From assembly GCA_035637315.1 (NCBI GenBank), contig DASPXK010000395.1, forward strand, positions 1 through 7,661: DNA of 7,661 nucleotides. The letters run 5' to 3'. A program made the translations under genes and the position numbers. The stretch is from DASPXK01 sp035637315 (GTDB lineage Bacteria; Chloroflexota; UBA6077; JACCZL01). Of this stretch, positions 1 to 5,430 are shown in pieces; positions within the stretch are counted from its first letter, which is position 1; the number at the start of each line of letters is the position of its first letter. A model generated the notes under the pieces. That model worked only from the letters and a program-made list of their open reading frames with translations. It had not been told where the DNA came from and made no database searches.

Positions 1-2
1 TC

Positions 3-332
3 CTGATGACCTCGGCGACGCTCGTCCTGGCCCTACTGCCGGTCGCGCTACAGCTTGGCGAGGGCGGTGAGCTGCGCGCTCCGCTGGCGGTGGTCATCAT
101 CGGCGGGATGGTCAGCTCGACGATCCTCACCCTTGTCTTCGTGCCGGTCTCGTACACCTATTTCGACGGCCTGCAGCGCCTCGTCACGGGCCTAAATCTA
201 CCGCGCTTTGGCCGTCGCCGGACGCTCCCGGACAGAGAGCCGCGCTTGGCGGACGAGCTTCCCATTCGGCCGGCGCCTGGCGTGCCGCCCGAGCGCGAAC
301 CCATTGGCGCTGGTTCAAGGCATCGGCCGTAG
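3..332 (+). CDS. RND-type efflux transporter, C-terminal end (partial)
   Basis: This is the 3' end of a large inner-membrane pump of the AcrB/MexB/CusA superfamily, which exports drugs, metals or other solutes using the proton gradient. The frame is open to the left edge, so the gene begins outside the window and the ATG at 6 is internal. Two hydrophobic segments are visible: roughly residues 2-15 (SATLVLALLPVAL) and 25-54. The second carries GGMVSSTILTLVFVPVSY, the typical last transmembrane helix of the family, with its conserved G-G-x-x-x-S/T and L-P/V-x-x-Y pattern. The remaining 55 or so residues are a hydrophilic Arg/Pro-rich cytoplasmic tail, longer than in many homologues. The gene converges on the minus-strand hydratase gene across a 155-base spacer holding a palindrome. 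The superfamily assignment is firm. Whether it belongs to the drug (HAE) or metal (HME) branch cannot be decided from this piece. Confidence 0.85.
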   Translation: MMTSATLVLALLPVALQLGEGGELRAPLAVVIIGGMVSSTILTLVFVPVSYTYFDGLQRLVTGLNLPRFGRRRTLPDREPRLADELPIRPAPGVPPEREPIGAGSRHRP

Positions 333-429
333 ATTCACCACCAAGACAGCCTAGATTCACCACGAAGACACCAAGACATAAGGACCAGAGATGGGCGATC
401 TCTCGCATCTTGGTGCCTTCGTGTTGGTG
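331..429. repeat. Palindromic intergenic repeat between convergent genes
   Basis: Two structures are seen. First, a 17-base direct repeat (AGATTCACCACSAAGAC) occurs at 331-347 and 353-369 with one mismatch. Second, a long imperfect inverted repeat pairs 358-376 (CACCACGAAGACACCAAGA) with 408-429 (its near reverse complement), enclosing an inner perfect 6-bp stem 387-392/398-403 with a 5-base loop. The CACCACGAAG-ACACCAAG style is one I recall from intergenic repeats of many environmental bacteria. It lies between the stops of the converging efflux and hydratase genes, so it could act as a bidirectional terminator, although no T-run follows either side. It may equally be a REP/MITE-like element. 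Confidence 0.55.
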
Positions 430-487
430 CTGACAACGTCTAGCCAGTCGAACCTCCGGCACTAGAGCACGGGCTTCTGGGCTGCCT

Positions 488-1276
488 CTACCCGAATCGC
501 GGCGCGCGCTTCTCTTGGAACGCGGCCAGGCCCTCACGAAAGTGCGGCGAACGCCCGGCGGCGTCCTGGAGCAGGGCCTCGTACTCGAGCATCGCGGGCA
601 AACTGGTCTCCTGGGAGTGGTAGAGGCCGCGCTTGATCAACCCGTACGCCACGCTCGGCCCTCGAGCCAGGCGCTCGGCCAGCTCCCGAGCCACGGCCGG
701 CAGCTCCTCGGCTGCCACGACGCGGATCGCCAGCCCCAGCCTGACCGCCTCGGCCGCCGAGAGGGGCTCGGCCAGCCACATCAGCTCGAACGCGCGGCCC
801 AGCCCCACCATGCGTGGCAGGGTGTACAGGTTGCCGGCGTCGGGGACGAGCCCGATTCTGACGAACGCCTGGAGGAAGCTGGCACTTTCGGAGACGAGTC
901 GCAGATCGCAGGCCAGCACCAGGCCGACCCCGGCCCCAGCCGCCACACCGTTGATTGCCCCGACGACCGGCTTGGGCATGTTCCGAATCCGCCGAATCAG
1001 CGGGTGATAGTTGCGCCGCAGGCCATCTCCCAGATGGGGCACTTGCCCGGCCTCGAAGATCTCCAGGCGTGTCGTCAGGTCCTGGCCAGCGCAGAACCCC
1101 CGCCCGCTGCCCGCGATCACCACGGCTCGGGTCTCCGCGTCGCGTTCGGCCGCCCTGAGCGCCGCGTCCAGGTCCGCGTTCATCTGGGCATTGAACGCGT
1201 TCAGGACCTGGGGGCGATTCAGGGTGATAGTCGTCACCCGCGATCGGGTCTGGACGAGCAGCGTCTCGAAGTCCAT
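488..1276 (-). CDS. Enoyl-CoA hydratase/isomerase, PaaG-like (crotonase superfamily)
   Basis: This 262-residue protein has the usual crotonase length. It should act in the cytoplasm on an acyl-CoA, as a hydratase or double-bond isomerase in fatty-acid or aromatic-acid degradation. The oxyanion-hole segment GSGRGFCAGQDL is at residues 56-67 and the second one, GAINGVAAGAGVGLVLACDL, at 106-125. The position that is a catalytic Glu in true enoyl-CoA hydratases is Asp146 in IGLVPDAG, the pattern of PaaG (ring 1,2-epoxyphenylacetyl-CoA isomerase). The C-terminus (GRSPHFREGLAAFQEKRAPR) also matches that subfamily. The ATG at 1276 is preceded by an AGGGAGAGG ribosome-binding site. It lies downstream of the glutaredoxin gene on the same strand, 58 bases away, with a hairpin repeat between. 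No other phenylacetate genes are visible, so the substrate is uncertain and no gene symbol is given. Confidence 0.9.
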   Translation of the reverse strand: MDFETLLVQTRSRVTTITLNRPQVLNAFNAQMNADLDAALRAAERDAETRAVVIAGSGRGFCAGQDLTTRLEIFEAGQVPHLGDGLRRNYHPLIRRIRNMPKPVVGAINGVAAGAGVGLVLACDLRLVSESASFLQAFVRIGLVPDAGNLYTLPRMVGLGRAFELMWLAEPLSAAEAVRLGLAIRVVAAEELPAVARELAERLARGPSVAYGLIKRGLYHSQETSLPAMLEYEALLQDAAGRSPHFREGLAAFQEKRAPRFG

Positions 1277-1297
1277 TCAGACCTCTCCCTGGGCGCA

Positions 1298-1334
1298 CCC
1301 CCTTCCCTTCAGGGAAGGGGGACGGGGGGTTAGG
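1298..1334. repeat. 37-bp hairpin repeat, copy 1
   Basis: This is a perfect 10-bp stem (CCCCCTTCCC / GGGAAGGGGG, 1298-1321) with a TTCA loop, followed by the tail ACGGGGGGTTAGG. An inverted copy lies at 5356-5392 and matches at 35 of 37 positions; the two differences are adjacent in the tail. The element touches the stop codon of the glutaredoxin gene at 1335 and may act as its terminator or mRNA stabiliser on the minus strand. Because the same tail accompanies both hairpins, it is an interspersed element rather than a chance hairpin. It encodes nothing. Confidence 0.85.
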
Positions 1335-1571
1335 TTAGTTCAGGACTTCGTCTAGCTCGCGGCGGCTGGGGTTGACCAGGATCCGGCCGTCGATCTCGAG
1401 AGTTGGCACCGTTCGGTGGCCGCCCGTCGCGCGCTCGATCCGCTCGCCGAACTCCGGGTGCTGATCGATGTCGATCTCGTCGTAGGCCACGCCCTTGCTG
1501 TCCAAATAGCGCTTCGTGCTGACGCAGTAGCCACACCAGGGCGTGGTGTACATCCTTACCGACTGTGCCAA
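1335..1571 (-). CDS. Glutaredoxin-like protein, mycoredoxin type (CGYC)
   Basis: This 78-residue thioredoxin-fold protein likely reduces mixed disulfides between proteins and a low-molecular-weight thiol in the cytoplasm. The redox motif CGYC is at residues 13-16, inside YTTPWCGYC, which is the mycoredoxin-1 signature; classical glutaredoxins have CPYC. The cis-Pro loop GGHRTVPTLEI is at residues 50-60, and NPSRREL near the C-terminus also matches mycoredoxins. The start is TTG at 1571, chosen because a G-rich ribosome-binding site (GGGGGGAAA) lies about five bases upstream and the first beta strand needs these residues. The in-frame ATG at 1553 (residue 7) is possible but has its AGG directly adjacent. 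The gene is divergent from aceB and upstream of the hydratase. The family is secure; use of mycothiol as the actual thiol is inferred only from the motif. Confidence 0.88.
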   Translation of the reverse strand: MAQSVRMYTTPWCGYCVSTKRYLDSKGVAYDEIDIDQHPEFGERIERATGGHRTVPTLEIDGRILVNPSRRELDEVLN

Positions 1572-1633
1572 TGCATTTCCCCCCAGTCTTGGTCACCCCA
1601 GTGCAACCGCTGTGTCCACGCGAATATTCCCCG

Positions 1634-1664
1634 CGCTTGTGCAAGCGGCGACTCGCGGTACACT
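1634..1664 (+). promoter_or_regulatory. Candidate aceB promoter with overlapping inverted repeat
   Basis: TTGTGC (1637-1642) and TACACT (1659-1664) are 16 bases apart and sit 36-63 bases before the aceB ATG, the right geometry for a sigma-70-like promoter, although both boxes are weak matches. A 14-base inverted repeat, CGCTTG-TG-CAAGCG (1634-1647), overlaps the -35 position and could be an operator. This is a pattern match only; no regulator gene is nearby. The same 128-base spacer must also hold the promoter of the divergent glutaredoxin gene, for which I see no convincing boxes. Confidence 0.35.
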
Positions 1665-1699
1665 GAACTGTCAGCGCTTCGAGTGGGAGGAGCAGGGAG

Positions 1700-3298
1700 A
1701 TGCCTGGTATCGAAGGGGTGGAGGTTCGGGGACCGGTTCAGGGCCGAGCCGAGGAGATCCTGACGCCTGACGCGCTGGCCTTTCTGGCCGGGCTCCAGCG
1801 TGCGTTTGGCCCCACACGTGAGGAGCTGCTCAAGAGGCGGGCCGAGCGGCAGATCGAGCTGGACCTGGGCGCGCTGCCGGATTTCCTGCCCGAGACTCGT
1901 CACATCCGCGAGGCAGACTGGCGAGTCGCCCCCGTTCCCGCGGACCTGCAGAAGCGCTGGGTCGAGATCACCGGGCCCGCCGAGCGCAAGATGGTAATCA
2001 ACGCCCTCAACTCTGGCGCCAACGTCTTCATGGCCGACTTCGAAGATGCTCACACCCCGACCTGGAGCAACATGGTCGAGGGCCAGGTCAACCTGATCGA
2101 CGCGATCGAGCGGACCATCGAGTTCGAGAATCCCGATGGGCGCGTCTATCGCCTCAACGACGAGGTGGCGACCCTGCTGGTGCGCCCGCGCGGCTGGCAC
2201 CTGGTGGAGAAGCACCTACTGGTGGAAGGCAAGCCGATCTCGGGCGGGCTGTTCGACTTTGGGCTGTATTTCTTCCACAACGCCCGCCGCCTGGCCGAGA
2301 AGGGGAGCGGCCCGTATTTCTACCTGCCAAAGCTGGAGAGTCACCACGAGGCGCGGCTCTGGAACGATGTCTTCGTGTTCGCCCAGGACGCCCTGGGCGT
2401 GCCGCGCGGCACGATCAAGGCAACCGTGCTGGTCGAGGTGCTCCTGTCCGCCTTCGAGATGGAGGAGATCCTCTACGAGCTGCGCGATCACAGCGCCGGC
2501 CTGAACGCCGGGCGCTGGGACTACATCTTCAGCGCCATCAAGAAGTTCTCCAATCGCCCTGACTTCATGCTGCCCGACCGCGCCCAGGTGAGCATGACCG
2601 TCCCGTTCATGCGGGCCTACACCGAGCTGCTCGTGAAAACCTGCCACCGTCGGGGGGCACATGCAATGGGCGGCATGGCCGCCTTCATCCCGAGCCGCCG
2701 CGACCCGAAGGTCAACGAGGTGGCGCTGCCCAGGGTCAGGGACGACAAGCTGCGCGAGTCCGGCGATGGCTTCGACGGCACCTGGGTTGCCCATCCAGAC
2801 CTCGTTCCAGTCGCGATGGAGGTCTTCGAGGCTGCGCTGAAGGACAAGCCCAATCAGCTCGACAGGCTGCGCGAGGAGGTATCGGTCAGCGCCAGCGACC
2901 TGCTCGACGTTCGCGTGCCCGGCGGGGAGGTCACCGAGGCGGGACTCCGAAGCAACATCAGTGTTGGCATCCAGTACCTCGAGTCCTGGTTGAGTGGGGT
3001 GGGGGCCGCGGCGATCTACAACCTGATGGAGGACGCGGCGACGGCCGAGATCTCGCGGTCACAGGTCTGGCAGTGGGTCAGGCACGACGCCGCGCTCACG
3101 AAAGGTCCGCGGGTCACCAGGGAGCTAGTGCAGAAGCTCGAGGCAGAGGAGATCGAGAAGATCAAAACGGCCATCGGGGACCAGGCGTACAGCAGGGGAC
3201 GATTCAAGGACGCCGTCGAGATCTTCGAGCGGGTGGCCCTCAGCGACCGCTTCGTAGAGTTCCTAACCATACCCGCGTACGAGTACATCGACCTGTAG
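1700..3298 (+). CDS. aceB: Malate synthase A
   Basis: The protein condenses glyoxylate with acetyl-CoA to give malate, the second step of the glyoxylate shunt, which allows growth on acetate or fatty acids. Its 532 residues match the family A form (about 530). Visible landmarks are MADFEDAHTPTWSN (111-124); the glyoxylate-binding VRPRGWHL with catalytic Arg164; the metal ligands Glu246 (TVLVEVL) and Asp274 in the family signature RDHSAGLNAGRWDYIF (262-277); and the catalytic base Asp445 in NLMEDAATAEISRSQ (441-455). Residue roles are transferred from the E. coli enzyme by alignment in memory. The ATG at 1700 has GGGAGG (1685-1690) and AGGGAG just before it. All catalytic residues are present and the frame is intact. 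It is followed after 8 bases by an oxidoreductase gene, probably in one operon. No isocitrate lyase gene is in view. Confidence 0.97.
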   Translation: MPGIEGVEVRGPVQGRAEEILTPDALAFLAGLQRAFGPTREELLKRRAERQIELDLGALPDFLPETRHIREADWRVAPVPADLQKRWVEITGPAERKMVINALNSGANVFMADFEDAHTPTWSNMVEGQVNLIDAIERTIEFENPDGRVYRLNDEVATLLVRPRGWHLVEKHLLVEGKPISGGLFDFGLYFFHNARRLAEKGSGPYFYLPKLESHHEARLWNDVFVFAQDALGVPRGTIKATVLVEVLLSAFEMEEILYELRDHSAGLNAGRWDYIFSAIKKFSNRPDFMLPDRAQVSMTVPFMRAYTELLVKTCHRRGAHAMGGMAAFIPSRRDPKVNEVALPRVRDDKLRESGDGFDGTWVAHPDLVPVAMEVFEAALKDKPNQLDRLREEVSVSASDLLDVRVPGGEVTEAGLRSNISVGIQYLESWLSGVGAAAIYNLMEDAATAEISRSQVWQWVRHDAALTKGPRVTRELVQKLEAEEIEKIKTAIGDQAYSRGRFKDAVEIFERVALSDRFVEFLTIPAYEYIDL

Positions 3299-3306
3299 CG
3301 CATGTG

Positions 3307-4311
3307 ATGGACGACGAATCGCCCGGGCGCGGGCTGCGGCTGGCGTTCGCCGGGGCTGGCCACTGGCATTTCCGGGTCGACGCCCGCTACCTGGAGTTGG
3401 CGCGCACGTCCGGGGCCGAGATTGTCGGGCTTAGCGACGACGACGAGGGGACCGCCCGCGGTCGGGCAGCCGAGGCGGGCTGTGACTGGACGACGGATGT
3501 CTCGGAGCTGGTCGAGCGCTTCCGGCCAGACCTGGTGATCGCCCTGCCCCGCCCGGGCCGCGCCGCCGCCCAGGTGGCCCAGCTCCTGGAGTACGGTATG
3601 CCGCTCTTCGCCGAGAAGCCGTTGGGCATCTCGGCGAAGGAAGTCTGGACGCTGGTGGAGCGGGCCGAGCGCGGTTGGGTGACGGTGGCGTTCCCGCTCC
3701 GCTATCAGCCGATCTGGCCCCGGCTGGAGCGGCTTCGCGCGGACGGGCGGCTCGGCACGATCGGGCACGTCGGCGTGCGGCAGGTCGCCGGCCCCCCCTC
3801 GCGCTACCGGTCCTATGGCGTGCCCTGGATGCTCGATCCGCGAGTGGCGGGCGGGGGCCCGCTCCGCAACATCGGCATCCACTTGGCCGACATCCTCGCT
3901 CACCAGATTGGGGCGAGCTCGTCGCGCGTGATCGGCGCGGTCCAGACCCGGCGGATGCACGGCGAGCCCATCGAGGACTTCGTCGCCGCGGTCCTCGAAC
4001 TAGAAGATGGTGTGATCGCCACGCTCGAGACAGGCTATACGTTCGCGCCGCCCAGGCCGGGCGACATGGACATCCGGGTGGCGACGACGGGCGCCTATTT
4101 CATCCAGCGTCGAGCCGAGCTGCTCGTCTTTCCGGCCGAAGGCCAGTCGGAGGTGGTCAGCATGGAAGGGCGGGACCTTTACCGCGAGCTCTTCTTCGAC
4201 GCCTTGCGGCGGTTTCGAAGCGGCGCCCCACCCGTGGCGGCGGTGCGCGAATGCGCCCAGGCGAACGAGCTCATCGATGCGATCTACAGGTCCTTAGCCT
4301 CGACTCTCTAG
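3307..4311 (+). CDS. Gfo/Idh/MocA family NAD(P)-dependent oxidoreductase
   Basis: This 334-residue protein belongs to the glucose-fructose oxidoreductase / inositol dehydrogenase family, which usually oxidises a sugar or cyclitol hydroxyl with NAD(P). The N-terminal Rossmann fold begins at LRLAFAGAGHWHF, with the GxGxxx loop at residues 16-21. The family EKP motif is at 103-105 (FAEKPLG), with the catalytic Lys104. The second motif, GGGPLRNIGIHLADIL (182-197), keeps His192 and Asp195 but has Asn188 where most members have Asp. The frame is open further left into aceB, but the true start is ATG 3307 (or GTG 3304), since the upstream codons only shadow aceB. No clear ribosome-binding site precedes it, so it is probably translated by coupling to aceB, whose stop is 8 bases before. 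The substrate cannot be told from sequence. Confidence 0.9.
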   Translation: MDDESPGRGLRLAFAGAGHWHFRVDARYLELARTSGAEIVGLSDDDEGTARGRAAEAGCDWTTDVSELVERFRPDLVIALPRPGRAAAQVAQLLEYGMPLFAEKPLGISAKEVWTLVERAERGWVTVAFPLRYQPIWPRLERLRADGRLGTIGHVGVRQVAGPPSRYRSYGVPWMLDPRVAGGGPLRNIGIHLADILAHQIGASSSRVIGAVQTRRMHGEPIEDFVAAVLELEDGVIATLETGYTFAPPRPGDMDIRVATTGAYFIQRRAELLVFPAEGQSEVVSMEGRDLYRELFFDALRRFRSGAPPVAAVRECAQANELIDAIYRSLASTL

Positions 4312-4440
4312 CCAGGTAAACGTGAAAGCTGCGGTAGACGCCGACGTGGTGGCTGTGTCGTCGGTAGCCTGGAAGCTGACGGTGCGGGTAGCGGTGCTCG
4401 GGTTGTGGCTCGGGTTGGTGTAGGTCACGCTGCACAGCGC
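4294..4440 (-). pseudogene. Fragment of cadherin-like/Ig-like adhesin repeat
   Basis: Reading the minus strand from 4440, the frame gives LCSVTYTNPSHNPSTATR followed by TVSFQATDD and a Thr/Ser/Ala-rich stretch, ending at TAA 4294-4296 inside the end of the oxidoreductase gene. The pattern V-x-Y-x-N-x-S-x-N-P-S/T-x-x-x-R-T-V-x-F-x-x-x-D is the core of cadherin-like or Ig-like repeats of large bacterial surface proteins, where units of about 90 residues are chained. Only half of one unit is present, it has no start codon, and the upstream frame becomes Pro/Arg-rich. It is therefore a remnant rather than a gene. A Thr/Gly/Ala-rich stretch (GTGTTADSGAAATT) just upstream in another minus frame may be the linker that preceded it. 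Confidence 0.5.
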
Positions 4441-4585
4441 GGTCCGGGCTCGTGGTGGCCGCGGCACCCGAGTCGGCGGTGGTGCCGGTGCCCGTCCGAC
4501 GTCTTCGAGCAGCCATGAGATCGGGCTCGGCCACAGTGTGGGATACTTGGAGTGGACCGACTGGCTGGGGTGGAGGCACCCAGGT

Positions 4586-5004
4586 ATGGTGGCTCAACCG
4601 GAAGAAGGGCAGCAGGACATCAAACGACGTTACGACGAGCTCTACGACCGATACGGCAAACCGCTGGACGCGGAGCATCGCGGCGCGTTCGTTGCGATCT
4701 CCACGGTTGGCGCCTCGCGGATCGGCGCCGAGGCGCGCCTGGACGCCGGCTTCGATGGCGATGTCGTCTGCCCATCCAATCTCGTCCAGGGTAGTCAGCT
4801 GGCGGACGGCCATGTTCGCTGGACCCTCGCCGACGGCTCGGACATCCTGGCCGCCTACTACCTGGGCACGGTGCAGGTGGCGCCATGAGCCCGCTTCCCG
4901 CTGTCGTCACGGTTCCGGGCGACGAGCTTCTAGTCGGTGTTGGCCTGGCCCGGCACTTCCGAATCGTTCTCGACCACGGACGACAGGTTATCGTCGAGCC
5001 CTGA
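4586..5004 (+). pseudogene. Retropepsin-like (clan AA) aspartic protease, frame-disrupted
   Basis: Two overlapping frames together give one retropepsin-like domain. The first (4586-4888, 100 codons) starts at ATG 4586 with GGAGG at 4572-4576. It has a charged N-terminal piece (DIKRRYDELYDRYGKPLDAE, residues 11-30), then ARLDAGFDGDVV with Asp53 in place for the catalytic D-T/S-G, here DAG, then VRWTLADGSDILAAYYLGTV. It stops at TGA 4886-4888. The second frame begins at the overlapping ATG 4885 and runs 39 residues (MSPLPAVVTVPGDELLVGVG, then FRIVLDHGRQVIVEP) to TGA 5002-5004. It supplies the hydrophobic-hydrophobic-Gly strand (LLVGVG) that closes a retropepsin fold. One extra G near 4879 would restore VQVGAMSPLPAVV in one frame. 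Such short proteases often sit alone in Chloroflexi and cyanobacteria, with function unknown. It could be a pseudogene, a sequencing error, or a two-part product from coupled ORFs. Confidence 0.65.
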
Positions 5005-5008
5005 TCTG

Positions 5009-5025
5009 TCTCGGGTGTCCCGAGA
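5009..5025. terminator. Small hairpin between convergent fragments
   Basis: TCTCGGG and CCCGAGA form a perfect 7-bp stem with a TGT loop, five bases after the protease stop codon and 18 bases before the stop of the minus-strand fragment. The position suggests a shared terminator, but there is no T-run on either strand, so intrinsic termination would be weak. Confidence 0.35.
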
Positions 5026-5042
5026 GTCGTCGTCGTGCCCTT

Positions 5043-5287
5043 CTATTCCTGGTTTGCGTACCGGCCCCGCTGGACGGTGACGTTGTCGGCCTGGAAGTGG
5101 CCCTCGTCCTGCTTGACCCCGTCCGCTTCCAGGTATCCCCGACCCGGATCTGGGGGCGCGAGCCGCGGCCGAGCCGGACCCGCTCGAGCCCATCGCGCAT
5201 GGCGATCACCACCAAGGGCAGATAGGCGTCCACACGCAGCTCGACGAGGCCGCCCTCGGTGCCGTAGTGCTCCAGGCTGAGCCCGCC
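5043..5287 (-). pseudogene. Frameshifted fragment, unrecognised protein
   Basis: On the minus strand the frame opened after TGA 5288-5290 reads SLEHYGTEGGLVELRVDAYL, then PLVVIAMRDGLERVRLGRGS and PQIRVG. It then loses sense, while the adjacent frame continues GYLEADGVKQDEGHFQADNV then TVQRGRYANQE to TAG 5043-5045. One extra G in the CCCC run at 5137-5140 (plus strand) would join them as QIRVGGYLEADGVKQ. The resulting 80-residue piece alternates hydrophobic and charged residues like a small beta barrel. The ending G-x-x-x-A-D-x-V-x-V resembles OB-fold-type proteins, but I do not recognise a family. No convincing start exists (GTG 5233 is internal to the conserved stretch). It is likely the 3' end of a decayed gene. 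Confidence 0.4.
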
Positions 5288-5296
5288 TCAGGCGGG
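5282..5296. repeat. Perfect GC hairpin
   Basis: CCCGCCT and AGGCGGG flank a single base, giving a perfect 7-bp palindrome (effectively a 5-bp stem with a CTCAG loop). It covers the TGA that limits the minus-strand fragment at its 5' side. Hairpins of this size occur by chance in GC-rich DNA, so no role is assigned. Confidence 0.4.
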
Positions 5297-5355
5297 TCCG
5301 CTGCCGAGAATGAGAATCGAGGATCGGATGTCCTCACCTCGATGCCCTTGAATGA

Positions 5356-5392
5356 CCTAACCCCCCAGCCCCCTTCCCTGAAGGGAAGGGGG
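5356..5392. repeat. 37-bp hairpin repeat, copy 2 (inverted)
   Basis: CCTAACCCCCC-AG-CCCCCTTCCC-TGAA-GGGAAGGGGG is the reverse complement of the element at 1298-1334, with 35 of 37 positions the same. The 10-bp stem is perfect in both. It lies in the spacer between the unrecognised fragment and the secreted-protein pseudogene, about 38 bases after the latter's stop codon, so it could terminate that transcript. The two copies are in opposite orientation and enclose 4.0 kb. Intact stems in both, with variation only in the tail, suggest selection for structure or recent spread. Confidence 0.85.
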
Positions 5393-5430
5393 AGCGTAGG
5401 GGCACGGTGTAGCTTGCCCGCCGCGCGGGG

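Noticed and set aside
515..1333. Long plus-strand open frame (272 codons) across the hydratase gene
   Set aside because: It is the antisense shadow of a gene with clear crotonase motifs; its translation is Gln/Arg/Pro-rich with no domain pattern.
1330..1644. Alternative minus-strand frame of 104 codons over the glutaredoxin
   Set aside because: It lacks the CGYC and TVPT motifs, which are in the 1335-1571 frame; its Arg-rich end is a shadow.
3073..3306. Upstream extension of the oxidoreductase to a start at 3073
   Set aside because: This part overlaps aceB in another frame, is Arg/Gly-rich and does not match the family, whose Rossmann fold begins just after 3307.
2216..3960. Minus-strand open frames opposite aceB and the oxidoreductase
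   Set aside because: They are antisense shadows of two well-supported genes, with His/Arg/Pro-rich low-pattern translations.
4876..4890. Programmed -1 ribosomal frameshift in the protease gene
   Set aside because: No X-XXY-YYZ slippery heptamer or downstream pseudoknot is evident; a lost G or coupled ORFs are simpler.
4452..5225. Plus-strand open frame of 257 codons through the protease region
   Set aside because: The translation is Ser/Arg/Thr-rich without motifs; the retropepsin pattern and the minus-strand fragment are in other frames.
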